A stretch of 32,983 nt of DNA from Limisphaerales bacterium (lineage in GTDB: Bacteria > Verrucomicrobiota > Verrucomicrobiia > Limisphaerales > AAA164-E04), in contig JAMASS010000046.1 in assembly GCA_024761205.1 (NCBI GenBank), positions 1-32,983 on the forward strand. Reading direction: 5' to 3'. Made by a program: the position numbers and the translations under genes. Positions 24,760-32,724 of this stretch are shown in pieces (position 1 is the stretch's first letter; every line of letters starts with the position of its first letter). A model generated the notes under the pieces. The model searched no databases. It was not told the DNA's origin and was given only the letters and a program-made list of their open reading frames with translations.

Positions 24760-24767
24760 ATATTTTT
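24760..24767. repeat. Target-site duplication, right copy
   Basis: ATATTTTT directly after the element's right end; identical to 22722-22729. Eight bases is the typical duplication length of the IS1595 family. Confidence 0.95.
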
Positions 24768-24985
24768 CGTAGTGCAGGAGTCCTTCGTTAGCTAGTTTCT
24801 GCACCATTGAGGTGATGGAGGGTTGACTGATGCTTAGGGTGTTTGCGATATCAATCGCTCGCGCGTAACCTTTTTTGGTGATGATCTCATGAATCCGCTC
24901 GAGATAATCTTCGGCGGAAACACTGTTCTTATTCTTGGATGGTGGCACTGAAAAGAGTTTAACTCATCTAAGTTTTTTACATTCA

Positions 24986-25013
24986 TTGACACTCCAATTA
25001 ATCGTCTTAAATT
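24986..25013 (+). promoter_or_regulatory. Candidate promoter of the Mn-uptake operon
   Basis: TTGACA (24986-24991), 16 bases, TAAATT (25008-25013). It would start transcription near 25020, 35 bases before the outer-membrane gene. It lies between that gene and mntR, where the repressor would act. Confidence 0.5.
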
Positions 25014-25030
25014 GCGTCCGGTTCTTAAGA

Positions 25031-25046
25031 TTTAGCCAAGACTAAT
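25031..25046 (+). promoter_or_regulatory. Possible MntR/DtxR-type operator
   Basis: TTTAGCCAAGACTAAT is an imperfect dyad with arms TTAG-C and G-CTAA, reminiscent of DtxR-family sites. It would lie just downstream of the predicted transcription start. A second dyad, GAGTT-T-AACTC at 24955-24965, is beside the mntR start. Both are weak candidates judged by symmetry only. Confidence 0.3.
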
Positions 25047-25054
25047 AAATTAAG

Positions 25055-25903
25055 ATGAAACTGATATTTGAAAAATGTCCTCAAGCTCATTCTGGCTCTT
25101 TGTCGAAAAAATGCCTGTGGTGTCTAGTGGGCGCAGCGACGATCATCTTGTGGGGTGGCGGTGCTCACGCAAGTGAGGCCTCAAATAATCTCCGCGAACT
25201 AAAGACAGACCGTCCGGATGCCACGGAAAGCCCGGTGACGGTGGATAAAGGGCATTTTCAGTTGGAGAGCTCATTCTTTAGCTTTTCGCGGGATGATTTT
25301 GGGGAGACTCGCACCGAGTCGTGGGGTGTCGGTGAAAGTAATATCAAGTATGGTCTCACCGATTATATGGATTTTCAGGTTGTCTTTACGCCTTATGTGC
25401 GGGAGACGGTGAGGACCGAGGGGGTGAAGACGTCGAAGGAGGATTTCAGCGATATCACCATTCGACTGAAGTATAATCTTTGGGGCAACGATGGGGGACC
25501 CACGGCTTTTGGTTTGATGCCAGTGGTTAAAATCCCGACGGATACCGATGTCAGCAATGGTGAGTGGGAAGGCGGATTGGCAATCCCCTTTTCCTGGCGG
25601 GTTGGAGAGAAGTGGGGATTTGGGTCCCAGGTACAGGTCGGCCGGGTTTTTGATGAGGACTCGGGTGATATGGAGTTTGAGGTATCTCATACGGCGGTTT
25701 TGGGTTTTGACCTTTTTGAGAGAGTGGGGGTCTATGTTGAGTATATAGGGGTTGCTGGCGGTCATCATTATTTTCCGTTTTTCAGTGGAGGGATGACTTA
25801 TGGGTTGTCGGATATGATTCAGCTGGACGCCGGGACGCTGGTCGGACTCTCGGATCAGGCCGAAGATATCACTGCCTTTACGGGAATTTCGTGGAGGTTT
25901 TGA
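25055..25903 (+). CDS. Outer-membrane beta-barrel protein (phenol-MetA family type)
   Basis: 282 residues. A long N-terminal signal region ends AHASEAS (about 1-40). The mature start LKTDRPDATESPVTVDKGHFQLE matches the family annotated as putative MetA-pathway-of-phenol-degradation transporters, followed by alternating beta-strand segments and a final aromatic residue (ISWRF), as in outer-membrane barrels. In this setting, first gene before a TroA-like lipoprotein, it probably lets the metal or a carrier cross the outer membrane; that role is inferred. A rich AT promoter region lies upstream, shared with mntR. Confidence 0.75.
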   Translation: MKLIFEKCPQAHSGSLSKKCLWCLVGAATIILWGGGAHASEASNNLRELKTDRPDATESPVTVDKGHFQLESSFFSFSRDDFGETRTESWGVGESNIKYGLTDYMDFQVVFTPYVRETVRTEGVKTSKEDFSDITIRLKYNLWGNDGGPTAFGLMPVVKIPTDTDVSNGEWEGGLAIPFSWRVGEKWGFGSQVQVGRVFDEDSGDMEFEVSHTAVLGFDLFERVGVYVEYIGVAGGHHYFPFFSGGMTYGLSDMIQLDAGTLVGLSDQAEDITAFTGISWRF

Positions 25904-25930
25904 GATTTTGAAATGTTGAGGAGCAATTTG

Positions 25931-26944
25931 ATGAAAACGATTTTACGTGGATTATTGCCAGTTTTATTATGGATCCTATTGGCGGGATGTTCACCGGTGG
26001 CTTATCATACTCTCGAAACCGAGACGAGCGAACAGAAGGGACCGGCGACTTATCCTTATAAAGCTGTCGCAACGGTTGGAATGATCGCGGATGTGGTCCG
26101 CAACGTTGCCGGTGAAAATGCCGCCTTGACGAGCTTAATTGGTGAGGGTGTCGATCCTCACCTGTACAAGCCGACTCGGAGCGATGTGGTCGCGCTCAAC
26201 GAAGCTGACGTAGTGTTTTACAATGGACTTATGCTTGAGGGCAAAATGGCCGACGTGCTGGTTCGTGCAGCTCGCGGAGGCCGTCCGGTCTATGCGGTCA
26301 CGGAGGAAATCCTGGATCAGGGTGATTATGTGATGACCGACGAGTCGGATCACTATGATCCTCATGTGTGGATGGATGTTCAGGGCTGGATTCGAGCCAC
26401 CGAAGTAGTGGCAAAGTCGCTGAGTGAGTTCGATCCGAAGAATGCAGAAGCATATCAAAAGAATGCAGCGGCGTACTTGGCTGAACTGCGTCAATTGGAC
26501 GAATACGCCCGAGAATCGATTGCGTCTATCACGCCATCACAGCGGGTTCTGGTGACGGCGCACGACGCCTTTAGCTACATGGGGCGGGCTTATGATCTGG
26601 AGGTGCGCGGTATTCAAGGATTGAGTACGGAATCGGAGGCAGGGGTTAAGGACATCGAGGCGCTAGTGACGTTGTTGGTGGCAAAAAAGATACCGGCTGT
26701 TTTCGTGGAAACCTCCGTTGCTGATAAGAACGTCAAGGCGCTGGTCGAAGGTGCCCAAGCGCAAGGGCATGAGCTGAAGATTGGCGGGGCGTTGTTCTCG
26801 GATGCCATGGGTAAATCAGGAACATATGAAGGGACGTACATTGGGATGATCGATCATAATATTACGACCATCACCCGGGCACTGGGTGGAGAAGCACAGG
26901 AAAAGGGGATGAGCGGTAAGTTGTCGGGGACAATTTCACATTAG
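25931..26944 (+). CDS. Metal-binding lipoprotein of a Mn/Zn ABC transporter (TroA family)
   Basis: 337 residues. A lipoprotein signal with lipobox L-A-G-C20 is followed by a cluster A-I metal-binding protein. Four expected ligands are visible: H in DPHLYKPT, H in YDPHVWMD, E in VFVETS and D in GMIDHN. The H-H-E-D set is that of manganese proteins such as PsaA and MntC; zinc proteins usually have a third His. It would capture the metal in the periplasm and pass it to the permeases. I prefer ATG 25931 because GAGGAG lies nine bases upstream; an in-frame ATG 25913 precedes that site. It follows the outer-membrane gene after 27 bases. Confidence 0.9.
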   Translation: MKTILRGLLPVLLWILLAGCSPVAYHTLETETSEQKGPATYPYKAVATVGMIADVVRNVAGENAALTSLIGEGVDPHLYKPTRSDVVALNEADVVFYNGLMLEGKMADVLVRAARGGRPVYAVTEEILDQGDYVMTDESDHYDPHVWMDVQGWIRATEVVAKSLSEFDPKNAEAYQKNAAAYLAELRQLDEYARESIASITPSQRVLVTAHDAFSYMGRAYDLEVRGIQGLSTESEAGVKDIEALVTLLVAKKIPAVFVETSVADKNVKALVEGAQAQGHELKIGGALFSDAMGKSGTYEGTYIGMIDHNITTITRALGGEAQEKGMSGKLSGTISH

Positions 26945-27141
26945 CGCTATGTGTGATTTGATGTGGTGAGTTATTTTCTTAAAAAGTGGGGTGAGAGTCC
27001 CTCGAGCCGCCTTCCTGCTCTAGGCTACTGCAGATGGGAGGTTATGAAAGTCGAGGGCTCGAGTATGTCTCAATTCCATCTCGCATTGCGAGATGGTGGC
27101 TTGCCGAAGTCTCGCCTCATCAGCCTCATTCAGATTCAGGT
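26945..27141 (+). promoter_or_regulatory. Structured leader before the ABC ATPase gene
   Basis: A 197-base gap in an otherwise compact operon. It holds a perfect 21-base dyad, CCATCTCGCA-T-TGCGAGATGG (27076-27096), and the complementary pair CCCTCGA (near 27000) and TCGAGGG (near 27052). The stretch from 26975 has words loosely like a cobalamin riboswitch (GGTGAGAGTCC, GGCTACTG), but the B12 box is not convincing. Alternatively part is coding: the ATPase frame is open from 27034. Confidence 0.35.
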
Positions 27142-27993
27142 ATGATACGTCTGTTCAACATTGATCGAGCAACTCAGACGACGCCCCGGGGGCGGGCCGA
27201 TGGTGAGGATGGCTTGGGACATCCCGAGCATTCACCGACCTCGCCCTTGTCCATCCATGATCTAACGGTGGCTTACCATCGCAAGCCCGTTGTTTGGGAC
27301 GTCGATTTGGAGATTCCGGAAGGTAAACTGGTGGGTTTAATCGGACCGAACGGTGCGGGTAAGAGCACTTTGATCAAGGCCTGTCTCGAGCTGGCGCCCA
27401 AGGCGTCTGGGCTGATACAGGTATACGGACAGCCGTATCGCAAACAGCGTAGTCTTGTCGGCTATGTGCCACAGAGGGAGAGTGTCGACTGGGATTTTCC
27501 GGTGAGTGCTTTGGATGTGGTGGCCATGGGGGGATATCACCGCTTGGGCTGGTTTCGGCCGGTCAATAAACGGTGTCGGTCGGAGGCGATGCAGGTGCTA
27601 GAACGGGTCGGACTGGCGGACTATGCTGGACGGCAGATTAGCCAACTATCCGGTGGGCAGCAGCAGCGGATCTTTCTGGCTCGGGCGTTGGCGCAAAATG
27701 CCAAGCTTTATTTGATGGACGAACCTTTTGCGGCGGTCGATGCGGGGACCGAGCGGGCGATCGTTGAGTTGCTGCATGATTTGAAATCGCGTGGTAAGAC
27801 TTGCTTGGTCGTGCATCATGATCTTGCGACGGTGGCGGAGTATTTTGATTGGGTGGTGCTTCTGAATATGCGGGTGGTCGATGCTGGGCCGACGAGGGCT
27901 GTCTTCCATCAGGAGAACCTGAGGAAAACTTACGGAGGGAAGCTGACAGTCTTGTCAGCGGCGGCGGAGGCTGTGCAGCACGCGGGCGAATGA
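27142..27993 (+). CDS. ABC transporter ATPase, Mn/Zn type
   Basis: 283 residues. Walker A G68-PNGAGKST, Q-loop region [16 protein letters not shown], signature LSGGQQQR, Walker B LYLMDEPF and the H-loop VVHHD are all present. The [10 protein letters not shown] segment is typical of ATPases serving ABC-3 (manganese/zinc) permeases. It powers uptake of the metal delivered by the lipoprotein. About 36 unusual N-terminal residues precede the ABC domain. I use ATG 27142; ATG 27034 is in frame but would add more non-conserved residues. Its stop overlaps the permease start (ATGA, 27990-27993). Confidence 0.9.
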   Translation: MIRLFNIDRATQTTPRGRADGEDGLGHPEHSPTSPLSIHDLTVAYHRKPVVWDVDLEIPEGKLVGLIGPNGAGKSTLIKACLELAPKASGLIQVYGQPYRKQRSLVGYVPQRESVDWDFPVSALDVVAMGGYHRLGWFRPVNKRCRSEAMQVLERVGLADYAGRQISQLSGGQQQRIFLARALAQNAKLYLMDEPFAAVDAGTERAIVELLHDLKSRGKTCLVVHHDLATVAEYFDWVVLLNMRVVDAGPTRAVFHQENLRKTYGGKLTVLSAAAEAVQHAGE

Positions 27994-29489
27994 TTGGTGC
28001 GTGTTGCTGGCAACGCGTGGTTCTTTGCTGGTGCTTCACCTGGGGCATAGCAGCGCTGGGGGCGCCGTTCCACGATCATGCGGTTCCGGAATCTGGCAAT
28101 CAGTCGATTACGGATACTCGGATCGAATGGCCTTTGAAGGAGGATCTCTGGCGAGTCATCTCGTTGCGGGATTACAATACCCGGTTGGTGGTCGTCAGCA
28201 CCTCTTTGCTGGGAACCGCTTGCGGTTTGATAGGCGGTTTCTTGTTACTGCGCAAGCGATCGTTGATGGGTGATACTCTCTCGCACGCGACGCTTCCCGG
28301 AATTTGTGTGGCCTTCATGGTGATGGTGGCCTTGGGAAATGATGGGAAAGCTCTTTCGGGGCTCCTGGTCGGTGCGGCGACGACGGGTGTTGTGGGTTTT
28401 GCAACCGTGCTGGTGATCCGCAACGTGACGCGGATCAAGGACGATGCGGCGATGGGGATCGTGCTGAGTGTGTTCTTTGGAGGCGGGGTCGCGCTGCTTG
28501 GCATGATTCAAAAGATGCCGGAGGGCAGTGCGGCTGGGTTGGAATCGTTTATCTATGGCAAGGCGGCCTCGATGGTTTTTCGGGACTTTATTGTGGTCGC
28601 CGGGGTCACGCTGACGGCCTTGATTATTTGTATCTTCTTGTTCAAGGAGTTTCGCATGCTCTGTTTCGATGAAGGCTTTGCCGCCTCGCAGGGGTGGTCA
28701 GTGAAGACTTTGGATATCGCGATGTTAGGTTTGGTGACGACGGTTACAGTCGCTGGCTTACAGGCGGTGGGTTTGATCTTGGTGATCGCGTTTTTGATCA
28801 CTCCGTCTGCGGCCGCGCGTTTCTGGACGCATCGCTTAAGTACAATGTTGTTGGTGGGCGCTGTGATCGGCGGGCTCAGTGGATGGATGGGCGCGGCAGT
28901 CAGCGGTCTGTTTCCTCGATTGCCAGCAGGGGCGATTGTTGTTCTGATCGCTGCGGGTTTGTTTCTTTTCAGCATGCTTTTCGGTTCCGCGCGTGGGGTG
29001 TTGGTTCGGCTGGTGCGACAGGCCGAACTCAAACGAAAGATCGGACGGCAGCATCTGTTGCGTGCGGCTTACGAATGGCTGGAGGCGCAGGTCGCGAATC
29101 CGTATCGAGATCGGGTGGAGAATAGGCCAATTCTGATGAACGGGCTTTTGGCCTCCCGCTCGTGGTCTCCCGGCTTGCTTCATTGGGAGATCAAGTCGGC
29201 TTATGATGATGCGCTGATCGAGCGATTTGGGGCGAAGGATCTGTTGTTCACGGAAGCCGGTTTTTTGGAGGCGGCGAAGGTGACGCGGAACCATCGTCTG
29301 TGGGAGCTTTTTTTGATTGAGAATGCGGATATTGCGCCAAACCATGTGGACAGGGATGCGGATGCGGTGGAGCATGTTCTAGGGGAGGACTTGGTGCGAG
29401 AATTGGAGGAACTGTTGCCGGCCTATCGGGATGCGAAGCGAGGGCCGATGCCGGGAAGCCCGCATCCTTTACCGAAAGGGAGTGCGTGA
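27990..29489 (+). CDS. ABC-3 metal permease fused to a DtxR/MntR-like domain
   Basis: 499 residues. An unusual N-terminal hydrophobic segment and short linker (1-60) precede the ABC-3 permease (about 60-335; [19 protein letters not shown], then eight or so helices). Residues 350-499 are a cytoplasmic domain resembling DtxR/MntR: a degenerate winged-helix stretch ending [13 protein letters not shown], then NH435RLWE and DADAVE461H462VL, matching the H77, E102 and H103 ligands of Bacillus MntR (E99 replaced by D458). This permease-sensor fusion is known in some databases. It may gate the channel by cytoplasmic Mn. ATG 27990 overlaps the ATPase stop; the frame's earlier starts lie inside the ATPase gene. 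Confidence 0.85.
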   Translation: MIGACCWQRVVLCWCFTWGIAALGAPFHDHAVPESGNQSITDTRIEWPLKEDLWRVISLRDYNTRLVVVSTSLLGTACGLIGGFLLLRKRSLMGDTLSHATLPGICVAFMVMVALGNDGKALSGLLVGAATTGVVGFATVLVIRNVTRIKDDAAMGIVLSVFFGGGVALLGMIQKMPEGSAAGLESFIYGKAASMVFRDFIVVAGVTLTALIICIFLFKEFRMLCFDEGFAASQGWSVKTLDIAMLGLVTTVTVAGLQAVGLILVIAFLITPSAAARFWTHRLSTMLLVGAVIGGLSGWMGAAVSGLFPRLPAGAIVVLIAAGLFLFSMLFGSARGVLVRLVRQAELKRKIGRQHLLRAAYEWLEAQVANPYRDRVENRPILMNGLLASRSWSPGLLHWEIKSAYDDALIERFGAKDLLFTEAGFLEAAKVTRNHRLWELFLIENADIAPNHVDRDADAVEHVLGEDLVRELEELLPAYRDAKRGPMPGSPHPLPKGSA

Positions 29490-30409
29490 TGGAGTGGCAT
29501 GCGATTGATACCTGGATCGTGCTGACGGGGATTGTCTGCGCTATGGCGTGTGCGGTTGTCGGCAGCTTCCTGGTCCTCCGACAGATGAGCATGATGGGCG
29601 ATGCTATTTCTCATGCCGCGCTACCGGGACTGGCCATTGCCTTTCTCGTGACGGGTGGTCGAGCGAGCGTTTCGATGTTTATGGGCGCCGTGATGGTCGG
29701 CGTGCTGACGGCGGTCTTTACCCAGTGGATCAGCTACTTTGGTAATGTGGATCGGGGAGCGTCAATGGGGATTGTCTTTACGACGTTGTTCGCGGTGGGA
29801 TTGCTGTTAATTGTCCAGGCTGCGGACCGGGTCGATCTCGATCCGGGTTGTGTGTTGTATGGGGCGATTGAGCTTACTCCTTTGGATGTACTTTGGAATG
29901 TGCGCTGGGGCGATGTTTCGATCGGGATTCCACGGGCATTTGTGGTGTTGACCGGCGTACTGGCGCTCAACCTTTTGTTTGTCATCCTCTTCTTTAAGGA
30001 GCTTCGCTTGAGCTCGTTCGATCCCGCCTTGGCGACGACTCTCGGATTCAGTGCCAAGATAATGCATTACTTACTGATGACTATGGTGGCGATCACCACG
30101 GTCGCTTCCTTTGAGGCCGTCGGCAGTATTATCGTGATTGCGATGTTGGTGGTTCCGGGTGCCACGGCTCATTTGCTAACGGATCGACTGATTACGATGG
30201 TCGGGTTGAGTATGGTGGTTGCGGCCTTTTGTGCGGTTGTGGGTCACATTGCTGCCTTGACGGTTCCGACTTGGTTTGGGTTTGCGGATACATCGACGTC
30301 TGGAATGATGTCGGTGGTCGCCGGATTGTCTTTTCTGCTGACTGCTGTTTTGGCGCCTCGGTATGGACTCATTGCGCGGCGGTTGAACATGCGAGCGAAG
30401 GGCGCTTGA
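29489..30409 (+). CDS. ABC-3 metal permease, second subunit
   Basis: 306 residues with about eight membrane helices and the ABC-3 hallmarks: LRQMSMMGDAISHAALPGLA, MGIVFTTLFAVGLLL, and FEAVGSIIVIAMLVVPGATAHLL. It should pair with the preceding permease to form the transmembrane channel. ATG 29489 shares one base with the previous stop and has AAAGGGAG before it; an in-frame GTG lies one codon earlier. It has no sensor domain, unlike its partner. Last gene of the uptake operon. Confidence 0.92.
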   Translation: MEWHAIDTWIVLTGIVCAMACAVVGSFLVLRQMSMMGDAISHAALPGLAIAFLVTGGRASVSMFMGAVMVGVLTAVFTQWISYFGNVDRGASMGIVFTTLFAVGLLLIVQAADRVDLDPGCVLYGAIELTPLDVLWNVRWGDVSIGIPRAFVVLTGVLALNLLFVILFFKELRLSSFDPALATTLGFSAKIMHYLLMTMVAITTVASFEAVGSIIVIAMLVVPGATAHLLTDRLITMVGLSMVVAAFCAVVGHIAALTVPTWFGFADTSTSGMMSVVAGLSFLLTAVLAPRYGLIARRLNMRAKGA

Positions 30410-30425
30410 ATGATGAGACACCCAA

Positions 30426-30521
30426 ATGTCTAAACCCGAAGGAAAGACGAATACTGAAAGCCACCCTGTCATACCCAAGGCTGGTGTGTGGCATCTGGAA
30501 CGACTTCCCTATAAGCGGTGA
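30426..30521 (+). CDS. Possible 31-residue ORF
   Basis: MSKPEGKTNTESHPVIPK, then AGVWHLERLPYKR and a stop. It lies between the second permease and the lipoprotein gene. There is no recognised family and no good ribosome site. It could be a chance frame or a remnant. Confidence 0.2.
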   Translation: MSKPEGKTNTESHPVIPKAGVWHLERLPYKR

Positions 30522-30574
30522 CCATAATTGTGTTAAAGCTTGACGGTCTACGCCAGTTTGATTGCATTACCGCC

Positions 30575-30955
30575 ATGAAGCTTCGGTTTGTTGCGTCGGT
30601 CGTTCTGTGCTTAATAGCCTTTAGTCTTGGCGGTTGTTACACCACCGTGGATGGAGGCAGAAAGGTGGGGCCTCCTTGGATGAAGGACACGATTGAGGGG
30701 CGCTATGAGCGTTCTGTTGAGGAGATTTATGAAGCAGCACTGGAAGTGTTGAGGTTCAACGGTACGCTCGTCAGCGAGAACCGTGTCAATAATTCGATGG
30801 TGGCCAAAGTGGATACGACCACGGTCTACGTTCAGGTGGAGGCTGTAGGACCGACTATTACTCGGGTTTTGGTTCAGAGTCGGACGCGTTTTGGGCGGCC
30901 TGAGGTGGACCTCGCAAGCGAAATCGAGAAGCAGATTGCGCTTCAATTGAAGTAA
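30575..30955 (+). CDS. Small putative lipoprotein
   Basis: 126 residues. The signal ends SLGGC (lipobox-like, C at about 21). The mature part has a short basic Gly-rich linker and then an alpha/beta domain (YERSVEEIYEAALEVLRFNG, then TTTVYVQVEAVGPTITRVLVQSR), like the small DUF3568-type lipoproteins of unknown role. ATG 30575 is chosen because it places the signal at the N-terminus; the frame is open to 30518. A hairpin follows 30 bases downstream, so it is probably transcribed separately from the permeases or ends their transcript. Confidence 0.7.
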   Translation: MKLRFVASVVLCLIAFSLGGCYTTVDGGRKVGPPWMKDTIEGRYERSVEEIYEAALEVLRFNGTLVSENRVNNSMVAKVDTTTVYVQVEAVGPTITRVLVQSRTRFGRPEVDLASEIEKQIALQLK

Positions 30956-30984
30956 TCGGCTTTTCGAGTTAAACCTCCGTCCGG

Positions 30985-31006
30985 TCACCCGAATTTCTTC
31001 GGGTGA
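30985..31006 (+). terminator. Hairpin after the lipoprotein gene
   Basis: TCACCCGAA, loop TTTC, TTCGGGTGA: a perfect 9-bp stem. No clear T-run follows, so it may be a weak or factor-assisted terminator. Position, 30 bases past the stop, supports transcript ending. Confidence 0.55.
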
Positions 31007-31359
31007 GTTCCGATTCAGAGAGGGGAAGTGGAATCAATTTGGCTGCTCTGGATTTATTTTAGGGAACTATATAGGATAGCTTGGCGTGCTGTCTTGGATT
31101 TGCTGCTACTTCGGACACGAAATGAGAAGAGTCCACCGGCGTAGAGCATCGGGGAAAAGGGATGCTGCCGAGGGCGTCACGGTCATTGAGTTGATGAATA
31201 TGTCCCCCCACTTGAGGCAGCGGCCGCCAAGTGGTTTGAAGCGCAAGTATGAGCCAAAGACCGCCGTTGCGGTCACTGCAGAGGCACGAGCGCGCGCAAG
31301 GCTCCCACCGCCAAGCCGATGCCCTTACTAATGCCCGCAGATTGCCGGAGCGACCTCAG
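31007..31359. other. Gene-free stretch after the lipoprotein
   Basis: About 350 bases without a gene I can support. Short open frames on both strands lack recognisable domains. The C-terminus of the neighbouring - strand methyltransferase remnant might extend here, but I could not follow it. Confidence 0.4.
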
Positions 31360-32365
31360 CGTGCGCACCGGCACGGTCCTTTCATTGCCGATAACGGACT
31401 GGCTCGAGCCCGGCTTCGAGCGATCAAGTCTCTCATGGTTATCGCCGGCGCACTTGACAAGCCCTTGGTCATTGGCGATAGCGAGATTCCTTGCTGTGCG
31501 CTAGAGGACAAAACGCGCGTGTTGAGCCAAGGTGACGTAGGCGAATATACGTCGTGGAGCGTTTGAATGCGCTCCGACGGGTCTTCAATGACATTCAGGA
31601 TGTGGCCAAGATTAATGATATCCGCATCCTTCCATTCGGCTTCTGGGGCATGGGTTGGATCCCATCTGGGTGCCTCGCAACCAAGCGCGATAAGCCCTCT
31701 AACATCGCTGCCCCGTCTACACACCGTCATCGAACAGCGTCGTTCCTTTTTGGAGCACATCAAACTCCAACGGTGTTTTGATAGCCTGGAGAGCAGCGTG
31801 AAATCGCTGTTTTATGGCGTTGCACAAACGGAATGGGTGGGATCAGAGGTATTGTCCCCTCATCTAAGATTTCCGTCATCTTCTTCAATGTTTAGCCATC
31901 GTAAGTGAAGCCTTTCTTCGCAAGCAATTGTTACTTGCGAATTCTCAAAAAGCCCGGCTTTCTCCTCCGCTGCCGTCATCGCGGCAAACTTTGAGATATC
32001 AGAATGATTCGCTGGAAAAAAGATTTCTTCCGATGAAGAACCAGCGGATTTATCGGATTAACGTAGCGGAACTGCTGCATCTTCCCGGTCGCAAGATCAG
32101 TCCGAATTGATTCATGAAGCGACAGAGCGGTTCTTCGAAAAAATGAGGATAGGCCAAGAATGAGATTCAGGAATCAGTCGTGCTGAATTTCAGGATGTTG
32201 CAGGCATCCGAAATTTCAAAAGTGTTGACCGTTTGATCAAGAAGCTGGGTAAGCGCATCGCCTAATTCACCGTTTTGCCCCAATAAGCGCAAATGGCTAT
32301 CGGCAACCGTTTGCCAAACTGCAACCGATTCACTTCCTCATGGATATGCTGTTCGAGTCATCTCA
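31360..32365 (-). pseudogene. Decayed DNA-phosphorothioation-associated methyltransferase
   Basis: Read on the - strand, pieces in shifting frames follow one family in order: EEVNRLQFGKRLPIAI (near 32350); LKFSTTDS, stop, ISFLAYPHFFEEP (near 32150); HESIRTDLATGKMQQFRY, then LVLHRKKSFF and AAEEKAGLFE (32120-31930); PFVQRHKTAISR and LEFDVLQKGTTLFDDG (near 31800); then CRRGSDVRG, WDPTHAPEA and DIINLGHILNVIEDPSERI (31720-31560). The order and motifs (GKRLP, SFLxYPxF, LHRK, RHKTAI, G-rich SAM loop, NLGxxLNVIEDPxER) match the putative methyltransferase encoded near dnd genes. At least three frameshifts and a stop inactivate it. No other dnd gene is present. The assignment is from remembered motifs. 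Confidence 0.7.
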
Positions 32366-32724
32366 ATCTGCCCCGTAATTAAGAGACAATGACCCGTATT
32401 GGCAACCAAGGCGACGGACACAAATGAAATGGACACGGCGATAACTCACCAGCGCTTTTGAAAGCTATGCGCTGCTGCTCGCCCGAGAAATGCCAGCAGC
32501 CGTGCCACTGAGATTTTGGAGATTGCCAATATGCGATTGCGACGCATACTTTTTGCCCATGTGGATTTGGTCTGCGAACAGCAGGACTCCCGCAATGCGA
32601 CCAGCGTGGGAGTCGATGCACTCAACGTGCGAAGAGGACACGAATTGTCGACCACGCCCGAGGCGGAACCACAAGCACACCTTTTGACAAGAGCAGGCCG
32701 GTCAAAATCCGAAGCATTAGGTAA
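32366..32724. other. Gene-free stretch before the right terminal repeat
   Basis: About 360 bases. Overlapping short frames on both strands show nothing recognisable. It may include the far end of the decayed methyltransferase gene or its former neighbour. Confidence 0.4.

Larger units (their letters stand above)
22503..24948 (-). pseudogene. mntR: mntR manganese-responsive repressor, split by IS insertion
   Basis: The 5' part (24948-24760) encodes the winged-helix start, from MPPSKNKNSVSAEDYLERIH to HYEKY. The 3' part (22729-22503) continues RGLTLTKEGKR to the C-terminus. Deleting the 2030-bp element and one 8-bp target copy joins them in frame as 135 residues, the usual MntR length. All six ligands of Bacillus MntR have counterparts: D14, E17, H83, E105, E108, H109. 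Before insertion it would have repressed the divergent Mn-uptake genes when Mn(II) was plentiful. The 5' part now ends after 69 codons, reading into the element's terminal repeat, so it keeps the HTH but has lost dimerisation and most metal ligands. Loss of repression is the expected outcome. Confidence 0.9.

Noticed and set aside
26975-27070. Cobalamin riboswitch
   Set aside because: Some words resemble the consensus, but the B12 box and the core pairing are not convincing; kept only as a structured leader.
27849-27989. Earlier start for the sensor-fused permease
   Set aside because: The extra residues overlap the ATPase gene and look unlike protein; ATG 27990 overlaps the ATPase stop in the usual coupled way.
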